The translations under genes were made by a program, and so were the position numbers. 64,000 nt of DNA from Singulisphaera sp045290345 (lineage in GTDB: Bacteria; Planctomycetota; Planctomycetia; Isosphaerales; Isosphaeraceae). The stretch is taken from assembly GCF_045290345.1 (NCBI RefSeq), contig NZ_CP155447.1, forward strand, positions 6,572,001-6,636,000. The letters are read 5' to 3'. Shown in pieces: positions 1 to 8,453 of the stretch (its first letter is position 1; each line of letters opens with the position of its first letter). Under the pieces are notes generated by a model, which worked only from the letters and a program-made list of their open reading frames with translations, did no database searches and was not told where the DNA came from.

Positions 1-197
1 GCCAGCCGGACGGTATCGTCACGGCGATGCAGCAACTGCTGGAGCGAACGCCCAACGTGACACGTTTCGTTCTTGGCGAGGGGGACCGAGCGACGCAGGT
101 CGCTTTGAGTCCGGAGATCGTCCGCATTCTTCGAGAGGGTAACCGCAAATGTTGGCCTAGTCCCAATCAATGCCTCAGCATGCTCGGAGTCGCATGA
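1..197 (+). CDS. C-terminal part of an unidentified protein (cut by window edge)
   Basis: An open frame enters from the left edge (first full codon at base 3) and ends at TGA 195-197, giving 64 residues. The end reads like a folded protein (QQLLERTPNVTRFVLGEG, then SPEIVRILREGN), with codon use like the other genes. The next gene starts two bases after this stop (ATG 199), so the two are probably co-transcribed and perhaps translationally coupled. No family is recognisable from this fragment. It is called from frame openness and coupling only. Confidence 0.5.
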   Translation, partial: QPDGIVTAMQQLLERTPNVTRFVLGEGDRATQVALSPEIVRILREGNRKCWPSPNQCLSMLGVA

Positions 198-198
198 C

Positions 199-1040
199 AT
201 GCGGTTTCCACGACCACGTCTTACCTTGCGGAGCCTACTTGGCCTGGTGGCCATCATTACCGGACTGATATGGACCGGGACGATGGCCCAGAGAGCCGTG
301 CATTACAATAGGCAGGCCGAAATTCAGTCCCGATTGGAAGCGAGCTACCGACGAGAGGAACAACGCCTGCGATCCCTGCCGAGGGGAACCTTCGGCTCTG
401 AAACCGCGAAATACGAAGCAGAGCAGGCCAACCATCACGCCCGCTTAAAGGAGATGTACCGACACCTCGTGACCCACCCCTGGGACATTGTTCCGCCCGA
501 GTTGCCGTCGCCCTACCCGTGGAATCGGGCTCGGGACCGTGCAGTTCTGGAGGTGACGTTGGACGACCTGATGGACCCCAAGAACCCTGACAATGTCATC
601 GACATCCTCACCTACAGCAAGTCGCGTCCGGAGATTGTCGTCGGTGAGATGACCTATCCGTACCTGTCGACGATTGCTTCGCCGTGGGTCGAGCAGACGG
701 ACGCGTGGGACGACTTATACCGGCGCAACTCGGGAGGACCGGTCCTTATTAGAGGGCTGGACCTCGGGGGAAAGACCAAGGTCAGATACGAAGACCTCGA
801 TCGCCTCACTAGTGAACCAATAAGTTCAAACTTTTTTTCCGTGACCACTTTAAGAAGCGTTTCCCAATGGCGTGTGGCTACGTCTGGCTATCGCTGCCAG
901 GTTACTCTCGCGATGGCCGGATGGCGTGCGTCTACGTTATGGGTGGGTTCTCCATCCACGGGGAGTTCTGGTCGTACGACCTTGAACGTACTTCCGAAGG
1001 CTGGGCAGTCAGGAAAAGAGGCCATGAACTATGGGAATGA
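199..1040 (+). CDS. Membrane-anchored hypothetical protein, frameshifted at a T7 run
   Basis: The N-terminus has one hydrophobic segment (about residues 11-28, SLLGLVAIITGLIWTGT) after basic residues, then a charged linker (about 35-85), so it is probably a single-pass membrane protein with its domain outside the cytoplasm. The N-terminal style is common in planctomycete hypothetical proteins. After NFF (bases 829-837) the frame stops looking like protein, while the frame one base back continues sensibly from FRDHFKKRFP to RKRGHELWE and a TGA at 1038-1040. One extra T in the T7 run at 832-838 would join the two parts into about 280 residues. The uninterrupted frame that runs to 1305 is probably an out-of-frame artefact. 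The cause could be a sequencing deletion, a real mutation or transcript slippage. Function unknown. Confidence 0.6.
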
Positions 1041-1315
1041 ATTTCGGTTCATCCGGCGTGAGGGCAAAGTCGAAGGTCGTGTCGCTATTGCCCGGGTCGC
1101 ATTGCCGATGGACAACTCAGAAACTCTGTCCTACTCAGCTTGGGTGCCTGGCTACCCACACCGATCTGCAGCGTCTGGCATGATTTCAAGAGCAATTCCG
1201 GCGACGACCTGCTCAGGAAGCGTTACGAGTCCGCGTCTGCCGACCACACGAATCAACAGGCAAAACCAATCGGCACAATCAACGCAATGCGGGATCAAAG
1301 GTTAAGCATTGCGGC

Positions 1316-1504
1316 TTAGAGTCTGTCTCGTAAGTTCAGGGAAACCGAAAATTGAAGGCCGTTTGGGTGCCACGGGTTCCGTACTCGGAACCCGTGCGCG
1401 CCAGGCCAAGGCATTCCCGCATGGGTTCCGAGTACGGAACCGCATGGCACCCAGCAGATCATTCAAAAGCTCCCGTGGCATTCACCTTCTGGGACAGACT
1501 CTTA
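1316..1504. repeat. Nested inverted-repeat element (MITE-like) between convergent genes
   Basis: Outer arms TTAGAGTCTGTC (1316-1327) and its near complement GACAGACTCTTAA (1493-1505) enclose inner arms of 33-34 bases at 1365-1397 and 1419-1452 (GGGTGCCACGGGTTCC against GGAACCGCATGGCACCC). Each inner arm also holds the near-palindrome GGTTCCGTACTCGGAACC. The whole is about 190 bp and lies between the ends of two convergent genes. It has no credible ORF. It could be a non-autonomous mobile element or a paired terminator structure. A similar terminus (GGGACAGTCTCTTA) occurs near 10145. Confidence 0.6.
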
Positions 1505-1545
1505 ACTCTCGATTCCCGCTCACTGCTCTGTTACGCGGAGTTCGT

Positions 1546-4500
1546 CTATTTCTTGGCCTGAGGCTGGGAAATGGCGTACGCGAGCAACGTGAAGGCCTGC
1601 ATGCGGGCGTCGGGCGATTCAATTGAGGTGGCCAGGTCCATTGCACCCGTGATGTCGCCGCGCCGGACCAGGCTGGGAACGAGCTGCGAGAGAGCGAGGT
1701 TGCGTTCTGCGGGCAGGAGGGCTTTGACCTCGCGGACAAGCATCTCGACGTCGCTATGCCCGGCCTGGAGGCTCCGGAGCTGCATGTCACGCTGGTTATT
1801 GAGCATACCCAGGTTGAACTCAAGGTCGAAGTCAATGAATGTTTCGCGGTTGAATGCCTGCGTGGTCATGACTTGGCCCGGTAGCGGAGTGTCAAGAGCC
1901 TTGGCCTTCAGGCAGGCGATCGCCCGGTTCGCCAACGCTTTGGAGGTCACCGTATCGCCTGAATCCTCGTGCTGTCGAACCAGACCCGCCAGGGCCCGAG
2001 CCTTCTCAATCCCTGGGTAGTCGCGGATGTCGTCGACGGTTCGCAACGCGGCGGTGGTATCGCCGGCCTTGACCTGGGACTCCGCAAGCATCAGCAGGAC
2101 TCGCGAACGCCGCGGCTCGGGCTGGGCGAGAGCTTGGGGAAGCGCCTCGTGGATCACCGCCTTCGCGGCGTCGGTGCGACCGCTTGCGATCTGTTGCTGG
2201 ACGATCACGATCTGGGCGATGAGCTTCTGATCCTCGGCCCCAACGGCGCGAGTGAGTGTCTCGGATCTGGCGAAGGCGTCCGTTGCGGCGGACTGGTCGC
2301 CGGACTCGGCCATGATACCGCCGATCAGCGCGAACGTGGCGGGCTTGACGGCATCGTAGAACCCGTCGCTCGGGCCAGGGTAGTCCGCCCGCTTGAGGTC
2401 AGGGATCGACTCGGCGGTCGCGAGCGCAACGGCGAAGTCGCCCGAGCGGGCCTGCAGGAGCGCAATGGTCGCGAGCGTACGGGCCTGGACCCTCGCATCG
2501 CCCGTTGCCCGCGCAACGGCGGCAATTTTCGGCAGCAGCTCGCGGGCCTGGGCTGGGTCTTTTGGGCTCAGCGACGAGTCGCCAATCTTGAGGTTGATGC
2601 CCGTAACATCGAGCCAGGGGACCCGCCGATCGTCGATCGACAGTTCATTAATGAGGGTCGATAGGGTGGATTGCTGGGTTCGCGGAGGCAGCTCCCGGAT
2701 CAAGGCGAGGGCTTCGTCGCGGTCGCCCGCCTCGAACAACAAGCGAGCGAGCTGCGACAGGACGAACGCTTTGACATTCGGATCGGTCAAGGCAAGCGAG
2801 GCCCGACGCGACTGATCGATCAAGGCGCGGCCCCCCTCACGGTCGCCCGCCTTCTCGAGATAGCGACCGAGGACGCCGACAAGCACGGCCTTTGTCGGCC
2901 CCTGGGGCGGTCCCAGCGCATCGATCACGCGGTGAATCAACTTGAGTGCCATGGGCTTGTCTCCAATGGCGAGGCACTGTTCGATCAGCAAAGCCGACAC
3001 CTGACAGACATAGCCCGCTTCCTCGTCGTTCAAACGCCGGAGCCCTTCCGCCTTTTTGGTGACTTCTCGATCCATCTCCGTGCTGACCCGCTCGAATGCC
3101 CCACGGACCACACCGTTATCCAAAACCTTCAATTCCTGGGCCGTCTGTCCGAGCCTCGCTCGTGCTCCGTCGAGGTCGCCCGCGTCGCGGCGAAGCTCGA
3201 TGGACTGGGCGAGTGCGGCGAACCGCTGCCACACACGAAGGTCCATTTTTCCGCCCGGTTTGGCGGGTCGGGGAGCGGCCAGGCGGTCAAGATAGCCGAG
3301 GGTCGTCAGTGTTCCGGCGCGGTCGCCGAGCTTGAGTTGAGCCTGCGCGATGCTGAATAGGGTCATGCTCTTACCCTCGGAGCCCTCCTGGCTGGCCGGC
3401 TCCGGCAGAGCGACGACGTTCGCCGCCATTCGTTCGAGACTCCGGCGTGCCACATCAGCCGGACCATCCTTCGCCGTAGGCGGCGCGGCGTGAGTCGCCA
3501 ATGTCAGAGTCATTCCGACGATCGTGGCGACGAGCAAGCCGAGTCCTTCGGTCAGAGTCAACTTCATCGATCGGTCCTCCATGTCCAGAATTCGACGAAT
3601 CCGGGTCGTGAGTGGGCGCTCGGCCATCGCGAGCGCCGGTAGGTTTGCCCCGGGGCCTGCCCCGGCCAGTGCCGCGAGCATCCGGGCATAGGCCTGTGGG
3701 CGGCCCGTGCGTTCAACCACGAGCCGATCGCAACAGAGCTCGCGTTCGAGACTGATCCAGGCTGACAGCCACCAAGTGACCGGGTGGAAGAAAAGCAGTG
3801 ATTCCGCCAGCCGTTGCACGAAGGTCACGAGGTTATCGCGGCGGCGAATGTGGGCGAGCTCGTGCAGCAGAGCCATCTCGACCTGTTCAATACTCCATCC
3901 GCTGAGCGCCGCGGGTGGTAGCAGGATCAAGGGACGTAACACGCCGATCAGCACAGGCGCGACGAGCTGGTCGCAGACCGCCACGCCTACATCGCGGGCG
4001 ACCCCGAGCGACGCCGCCAGCTCACGGCAACACTGCGCGATCGCGCCGGTCTCCAACAACACACTCGACCGCCGCAGTTGTTCCACGCCAATCAGGCCGG
4101 TCGCCAGCAGAGCGAGGGTCGCCAGCGACCCGGTCAGCCAGACACCAGGCAAGTAACCGACCAGCGGTGCGAATCGCGAGGAGATCGGTGCGGTTGAGCC
4201 CACCCCGGCCGGTTCAACGGCCGGCAGTTGTCGCTTGAGCGCCGACAGCGGGGCAATCTGAGCCGTTGCCTGTTCTGCCAGCGGAGCACTGTCGCGAGCC
4301 TGCGTCGAGGACGTTTGCAACGCGCGATCGGGTTGGTAGAGCCACGCGAAGAGCACGTACGGCGAGGCCGCCAGAGCCAGCAAGCAGGCGACCGCCACGC
4401 CATGGCGGACCTCGGGCCGAACCGGCCGAAGCAGCCGCCGCAACAAGGCGAGGACCAGGCCACCGGCGGCTCCCACCCAGACGAGGTGGAGCATGGTCCA

Positions 4501-4548
4501 GCCGGCCGCCGTCCAAATAGGTGATGTTACAATACTATGTGAAGTCAT
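1546..4548 (-). CDS. M56-family (BlaR1-like) sensor metalloprotease with long repeat-rich C-terminal region
   Basis: A 1000-residue membrane protein. The N-terminal third is a BlaR1/MecR1-type M56 protease: hydrophobic segments near residues 14-40, 51-71, 130-155 and 338-352, the zinc motif HELAH at about 229-233, and a downstream ERELCCD (about 267) that may supply the third ligand. Instead of a penicillin-binding sensor domain, residues about 360-1000 are alpha-helical repeats resembling TPRs (LKLGDRAGTLTTL, LFEAGDRDEALALI and KAGDTTAALRTV recur). The ATG overlaps the stop of the upstream BlaI-type repressor (ATGA at 4545-4548), the classic sensor-repressor pair. By analogy the protease would sense an envelope signal and lead to cleavage of the repressor. 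The ligand is unlikely to be a beta-lactam, because the penicillin-binding domain is missing. This is a strong family call with an unknown signal. Confidence 0.9.
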   Translation of the reverse strand: MTSHSIVTSPIWTAAGWTMLHLVWVGAAGGLVLALLRRLLRPVRPEVRHGVAVACLLALAASPYVLFAWLYQPDRALQTSSTQARDSAPLAEQATAQIAPLSALKRQLPAVEPAGVGSTAPISSRFAPLVGYLPGVWLTGSLATLALLATGLIGVEQLRRSSVLLETGAIAQCCRELAASLGVARDVGVAVCDQLVAPVLIGVLRPLILLPPAALSGWSIEQVEMALLHELAHIRRRDNLVTFVQRLAESLLFFHPVTWWLSAWISLERELCCDRLVVERTGRPQAYARMLAALAGAGPGANLPALAMAERPLTTRIRRILDMEDRSMKLTLTEGLGLLVATIVGMTLTLATHAAPPTAKDGPADVARRSLERMAANVVALPEPASQEGSEGKSMTLFSIAQAQLKLGDRAGTLTTLGYLDRLAAPRPAKPGGKMDLRVWQRFAALAQSIELRRDAGDLDGARARLGQTAQELKVLDNGVVRGAFERVSTEMDREVTKKAEGLRRLNDEEAGYVCQVSALLIEQCLAIGDKPMALKLIHRVIDALGPPQGPTKAVLVGVLGRYLEKAGDREGGRALIDQSRRASLALTDPNVKAFVLSQLARLLFEAGDRDEALALIRELPPRTQQSTLSTLINELSIDDRRVPWLDVTGINLKIGDSSLSPKDPAQARELLPKIAAVARATGDARVQARTLATIALLQARSGDFAVALATAESIPDLKRADYPGPSDGFYDAVKPATFALIGGIMAESGDQSAATDAFARSETLTRAVGAEDQKLIAQIVIVQQQIASGRTDAAKAVIHEALPQALAQPEPRRSRVLLMLAESQVKAGDTTAALRTVDDIRDYPGIEKARALAGLVRQHEDSGDTVTSKALANRAIACLKAKALDTPLPGQVMTTQAFNRETFIDFDLEFNLGMLNNQRDMQLRSLQAGHSDVEMLVREVKALLPAERNLALSQLVPSLVRRGDITGAMDLATSIESPDARMQAFTLLAYAISQPQAKK

Positions 4549-4952
4549 CGTTTACGCTCCTTCGCCGCCGGCGTGCCGGGCTGGGCTTCGAGCAACGCGC
4601 GGATCTCGTCCCGGTCGTGATCGTCGAGTGCGCCTTCCTGAATCAGATGAGCGATCAGGCGACGGGCGGAGCCATCGAAAACGTGCTGGACGAGCTTGCC
4701 GACCAGGTTCGTCGCGGTGGATCCGCGGGTGGCCACGGCCACCCAGACATAGCCTCGCGCCCCGTCGTTCCGCTCGACCAGGCCTTTGCCGAGCATCGTC
4801 TTGAGCGTCGTGGCGATCGTCGTCAGCGCCACCTGTCGTCGCTCCTGGATCGCCGCGTGAACCTGTCCCAGTCCGGTCGGGCCCTGCTCCCAGAGGACTT
4901 TCAAGATCTCCAACTCGGCGTCGGTCGGCTGAGTGCTGGGCGGTCGGGCCAT
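4545..4952 (-). CDS. BlaI/MecI/CopY-family transcriptional repressor
   Basis: A winged-helix repressor of 135 residues. The N-terminus (PTDAELEILKVLWEQGP) and the recognition region (TTIATTLKTMLGKGLVER) match the Penicillinase_R family, and a C-terminal dimerisation helix follows. ATG 4952 is preferred over GTG 4964 because GGGAG at 4958-4962 sits a few bases upstream of it and the protein then starts MARPPSTQ. It overlaps the M56 protease gene by four bases, so the two form one operon. It probably represses its own operon and unlinked targets until cleaved. A palindrome about 50 bases upstream is a candidate operator. Confidence 0.92.
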   Translation of the reverse strand: MARPPSTQPTDAELEILKVLWEQGPTGLGQVHAAIQERRQVALTTIATTLKTMLGKGLVERNDGARGYVWVAVATRGSTATNLVGKLVQHVFDGSARRLIAHLIQEGALDDHDRDEIRALLEAQPGTPAAKERKR

Positions 4953-5001
4953 GGAAGCTCCCACTTCTGAAACTAGCCTGAATGATGTCCAATCTGATAC
5001 G

Positions 5002-5015
5002 ATTTCTACAGAAAT
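5002..5015. promoter_or_regulatory. Candidate BlaI-type operator
   Basis: ATTTCTACAGAAAT is palindromic except for the central AC, and lies 49-63 bases upstream of the blaI-like ATG. BlaI/MecI operators are dyads around TACA/TGTA cores, and this site contains CTACAG. The call rests on symmetry and position only. Confidence 0.4.
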
Positions 5016-5604
5016 AGAAACCGGAGGTCAACCGCAGTCCTGCTCTTTCCTCAATGGAAAGCGTGCCTCATTGAAATGAATGACGAATCGACTGTCGACT
5101 TCCTCGGAGAGTCCGAGGAAGCCAAGCACCCGATTCAGCAGTACAAGTAGGGCCGTCAGATGCCAGCGACATCCTTGCGGCGCCGACTTCCTGGATCAGC
5201 GTCAAACCGGCCCGGAGGAAACTGTTCCACGATCATGTTCCCTCTTTCCGTCGACGGCCCGATGGCTTTGTCAAGGCGGCGCCAGTTCGCTGCGAGATCA
5301 TTCTCAAAGATAATTAGACCAAAGCAAAAATAAAACCATGCATAACAACAATCAAAATGTTTCAAGCAATATAAATTTCTGCGAAGCGACTCATGTTGGT
5401 CTCATTCTACCGAAAATATACATCCGTGATTTTGTGCATACGTATCGCAAATCAGGGCGGTTAGCGATTGTGTTTGCGGTCCAGCCTTCCGCAAGGAACA
5501 GAAGACACACCGCCTGGCCACCCCCCTGACAAAGCCGCTGACGGCTTAACCGGGAGGGTGGACTGCCCCGCCCTCCCGCCTCAACTCGCCTCGATGATAC
5601 GTTT
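5016..5604. other. Intergenic region with a perfect hairpin, a 24-codon ORF and an A/T-rich patch
   Basis: No convincing gene is present. On the plus strand ATG 5076 to TAG 5150 encodes 24 residues ending EEAKHPIQQYK, with coding-like codons. It may be a micro-ORF or the tail of a lost gene. A perfect 10-bp stem with a GAG loop (CTTCCTCGGA/TCCGAGGAAG) lies at 5099-5121 inside it. From about 5290 to 5460 the sequence becomes clearly A/T-rich compared with its surroundings, and I see no gene there. Confidence 0.4.
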
Positions 5605-6360
5605 CTATGCTTGGAGACCAGCGCGGGCCGCCCACTCCGAGAACTGAGTCGGGCCGAGACGCGGATTTGCCCCAGGAGCGAGGCCGCGATCGTCTAGCGG
5701 CGCACCGAAGTAGCGGGCCTCAGGGTCGGCAACCACCGTCCTTGTATCCCCACTCGCGGCCAAGAACTTTCTCACGAAATCGGCGATGGACAAGGCTTCA
5801 GGACCGGCCAACTCGACCATTTTGTTCAGAGGCTCTTCCACGGCGATGTCGGCCAGGGCGGACGCCACGTCGTCTGCCGCCAGCGGCTGCATGGGTGCCG
5901 TCGGAAGGCGGAGAGTGTCGCCGTCGCCCCCCGAACCTGCGATCCCGCCGAGGAACTCGAAAAATTGCGTGGCCCTGACAATCGTGAATGGCACCTTTCC
6001 GGACTCGATCAGCTTCTCCTGGTTGACCTTGGCCCGCATGTACCCACTGTCCGGCATTCGATCGGCACCGACCACCGATAGCGCGACGTGGAGCCCAACG
6101 CCGGCAGCGGCCTCGGCGGCCAGGAGGTTGCGGGTGGATGTGTCGAAGAACTCCATCACCGCCTCATCCGCCCAGGACGGCGAGTTCGACACGTCCACGA
6201 CGACCTGAGCGCCCGCAAACGCCTCAGCCAGCCCCTCGCCAGTGAGCGAGTTGACGCCAGATGACGGGGACGCCGATACGGCCTCGTGGCCGCGTTCTTG
6301 CAGCCGTGGAATCAACTTCTTCCCGATGAGCCCGCTGCCGCCAATCACAACGATTTTCAT
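5605..6360 (-). CDS. NmrA-like atypical SDR / NAD(P)-binding epimerase-type oxidoreductase
   Basis: A 251-residue Rossmann protein. The N-terminal dinucleotide-binding loop GGSGLIGKKL (residues 7-16) is the GxxGxxG pattern of atypical SDRs. The motif YMRAKVNQEKLIESG (about 107-121) sits where SDRs carry YxxxK, and IVRATQFFEFLGG follows. It is probably a cytoplasmic reductase or isomerase with an NAD(P) cofactor; the substrate is unknown. It is the last gene of a cupin, ECF41 sigma, SDR unit. ECF41 sigma genes are known to sit beside carboxymuconolactone decarboxylase, oxidoreductase or epimerase genes, which fits this neighbour and suggests control by that sigma factor. Confidence 0.85.
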   Translation of the reverse strand: MKIVVIGGSGLIGKKLIPRLQERGHEAVSASPSSGVNSLTGEGLAEAFAGAQVVVDVSNSPSWADEAVMEFFDTSTRNLLAAEAAAGVGLHVALSVVGADRMPDSGYMRAKVNQEKLIESGKVPFTIVRATQFFEFLGGIAGSGGDGDTLRLPTAPMQPLAADDVASALADIAVEEPLNKMVELAGPEALSIADFVRKFLAASGDTRTVVADPEARYFGAPLDDRGLAPGANPRLGPTQFSEWAARAGLQA

Positions 6361-6384
6361 GGTTCCCCCCCCTTTTGATTCGTG

Positions 6385-7229
6385 TTATTCGACTTCGGTC
6401 GTCGCCCAGCGACCGAGCTTGTCCGGGTTGACGGTGAGGTACACCGCCCGCACGTCCCCTTCGACTCGCAGTGATAGCACCGCCGCAACCGTGCCACCGG
6501 ACCGGAACTCCAACCCCGGCTCGCCGTTCACCATCGCCACGCCAACGTCCTGAAGCCACGGCTTGCGAAACACTCCCGTCAGGAACCGGGCGACCTTGTC
6601 CCGGCCCCGGATCACCACCCGGGCGGCAGAGGCCCGGCCCCCACCGTCCGAGTGGACCTCGGCGTCTTCAGCGAGCATCTCCTCGACGGCCCTCACGTCG
6701 CCCGTCCGGTATGCCTGTACGAACCGTTCAGCGAGCCCTTCCGCTCGTGCCGGAGCTGCCGGAAACGGCGATTACCATCGAGCCCCAGCCGCCCCCGCGC
6801 CCGGCTGACCAGTTGCCGAACGGCGGCCTCGCTCTTATCAAGAACTTCGCCGATCTCGGCGTACTCATAGTCAAACACCGCGCGGAGCAGAAATGCGGCC
6901 CGCTCATCCGGTGTTAGCCGCTCCAAGAGCAGCAGGAACGCCTGAGTCAACGATTCAGCCAATGCGGATTCTCTCTTGATCTCTACGGTCACCACCGGTT
7001 CGGGAACCCAAGGACCGATATACTCCCGCCGTCGTCGCTCCCGCAGGCGGTCGATGCAGAGGCGGGTCGTTGTTCGGATCAGAAAACCCTCTGGCGACGA
7101 TACGCCTCCGGCCGTCTGGTATCGCACGAAGGCATCCTGCACGGCGTCTTCGGCGTCGGCCACGCTCCCAAGCATCCGATACGCGACTGACATCATCCGC
7201 GGCCGCAGGTCGATCACGTCGTCGATCAT
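6385..7229 (-). CDS. ECF41-type RNA polymerase sigma factor (SigJ-like), frameshifted
   Basis: Residues 1-165 are a sigma-70 ECF core: region 2 (RPRMMSVAYRMLGSVADAED) and region 4 (RAAFLLRAVFDYEYAEIGEV, then SEAAVRQLVSRARGRL). The SnoaL-like C-terminal domain typical of ECF41 (VRAVEEMLAEDAEVHSDGGG through LSLRVEGDVRAVYLTVNPDK) is present in the -1 frame. The frames join at CGTTTCCGG (6761-6762 on the plus strand): one more C would restore RRFPAAPARAEGLAERFVQAY and a normal protein of about 281 residues. In this family the C-terminal domain tunes sigma activity in place of a separate anti-sigma factor. The gene lies between a cupin gene and an SDR gene. The break looks like a homopolymer deletion, but a truncated sigma of 178 residues cannot be excluded. 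Confidence 0.85.
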
Positions 7230-7250
7230 GGTGTCCTCACCCAGCCTGAG

Positions 7251-7673
7251 TCACTTTTTGGGCTCCGGGATGACGATGTCCTTCGCCTCTCGCGGATGAA
7301 GAACCCAGGCCAGCAGCCGGGTCTTCACCTTACCCGGGTTTCTCGACACCCGGTGCAAGCACCCGCCCGGCTCGTAAAACGACTCGCCAGACTTGAGCAC
7401 TTTGGCCGGCTGGTCGTCGATTGCCCATTCATATTCGCCCTCCAGCACATAGCCGAAACCCGGACCGGGATGGCGGTGCGAAACACCAGCCTGACCGGGT
7501 TCGAGAATGACTTCCACTACTGTTGCGTTCGTCGGCTTGCCATCCAGTTTCTCGGCGATTTCCCGCACCGCAAGCAGGTTGACCGCCTCGTGATTTTCAT
7601 TGTGCCAGGCCACGGCCATACTAGCCGCACCCAAACCGATCCCGACCGCCAGTACCAGTGCACCCCGTGCCAT
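7251..7673 (-). CDS. Exported cupin-domain protein
   Basis: A 140-residue protein with an N-terminal hydrophobic segment (ALVLAVGIGLGAASMAVAW), probably a signal peptide or anchor. One cupin barrel follows: motif 1 GVSHRHPGPGFGYVLEGEYE carries the metal-binding His pair, and motif 2 FYEPGGCLHRVSRN carries the third His. It probably binds a metal outside the cytoplasm; the substrate is unknown. It is the first gene of the cupin-sigma-SDR unit and has a strong ECF41 promoter match upstream, so it is a likely target of the neighbouring sigma factor. Confidence 0.85.
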   Translation of the reverse strand: MARGALVLAVGIGLGAASMAVAWHNENHEAVNLLAVREIAEKLDGKPTNATVVEVILEPGQAGVSHRHPGPGFGYVLEGEYEWAIDDQPAKVLKSGESFYEPGGCLHRVSRNPGKVKTRLLAWVLHPREAKDIVIPEPKK

Positions 7674-7732
7674 GATGTTCTCCCAAATGAGTGTCAGTCT
7701 GGCCGGGCCACGCCCCGCCGTTCGACTACAAG

Positions 7733-7760
7733 GACGATCGGGTGGGGTCGTTTTGTGACA
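7733..7760 (-). promoter_or_regulatory. ECF41-type promoter upstream of the cupin-sigma-SDR unit
   Basis: On the minus strand TGTCACA (7760-7754) is followed after exactly 17 bases by CGTC (7736-7733). This is the -35/-10 pair described for ECF41 sigma factors. It lies 60-87 bases upstream of the cupin start codon, which implies autoregulation by the sigma factor encoded in the same unit. Confidence 0.7.
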
Positions 7761-7886
7761 GGCCGGGCGTTTTTTTTTCTCGCCTCAGCATTTTGCGTAG
7801 GCTCGCTGGAAGCCGACCTTACTCGGCCAACCGACTCACTGTCCTCCGCCACCTCACCCGTTTCCCCGCCCCTCGGAAGCTCCGCC

Positions 7887-8240
7887 TCAATGTTCCCGAC
7901 CCCTGCCGCACGAACCGGACAAGTCATTGCACTTATAAGTTTTAAACTCTTCCTGGCTCGATGAATCCACCTCAGCAAGAATTACGGAGCATCGCGCGGG
8001 AACATCGTTTCGTCTCAGTTGGGCCGCATAGTCATTATCCTTGCGTACAAGCCGCACGAGATAAACGAAGAAGCCGACCACAACGGCGATCGCGAACAGT
8101 ACTGTCATGGCGAACACTTTGCCCATAAAGATCGGCAGTGCGAAGTCGTCCTCATCCTGACCCAGGACCTGGATGTGGACGGCCAGTCCCAGGATCAATC
8201 CCACGCCCGCCACGGCAGTCATCAGCGTTCGTAATCGCAT
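7887..8240 (-). CDS. Small two-helix membrane protein, unknown function
   Basis: A 117-residue protein with two predicted membrane segments (about residues 5-22, LMTAVAGVGLILGLAVHI, and about 42-66, FAMTVLFAIAVVVGFFVYLVR). An acidic loop (QDEDDF) lies between them and a polar tail ends near a few cysteines. ATG 8240 is chosen because AGAGGG lies 8 bases upstream; a longer open frame to 8426 has low-complexity non-protein-like sequence. No family is recognised. It is transcribed in the same direction as both neighbours but is well separated from the cupin promoter. Confidence 0.6.
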   Translation of the reverse strand: MRLRTLMTAVAGVGLILGLAVHIQVLGQDEDDFALPIFMGKVFAMTVLFAIAVVVGFFVYLVRLVRKDNDYAAQLRRNDVPARCSVILAEVDSSSQEEFKTYKCNDLSGSCGRGREH

Positions 8241-8453
8241 TTCGTGGCCCTCTTGATCGGAAGGCGCATCCTCGACCAATCGCTTCGCAAGCTGAGCACG
8301 ACTGCCGAGCCGACTTCCGTCCACTTCATCCTCGAACCGCACAGCCGCTTCAGGCATCGGGAGTCGGTTGGGCTGTGATTCTTCTCGCGGTCGACCTGGA
8401 CGCCCCTGTTGACGACTTCCCTCCAACGGATCGGGTCGGGTCAGGGCCTGCGG

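Noticed and set aside
5605..7673. Beta-lactamase or antibiotic-resistance locus next to BlaI-M56
   Set aside because: The genes beyond the intergenic gap are an SDR, a sigma factor and a cupin; none is a beta-lactamase.
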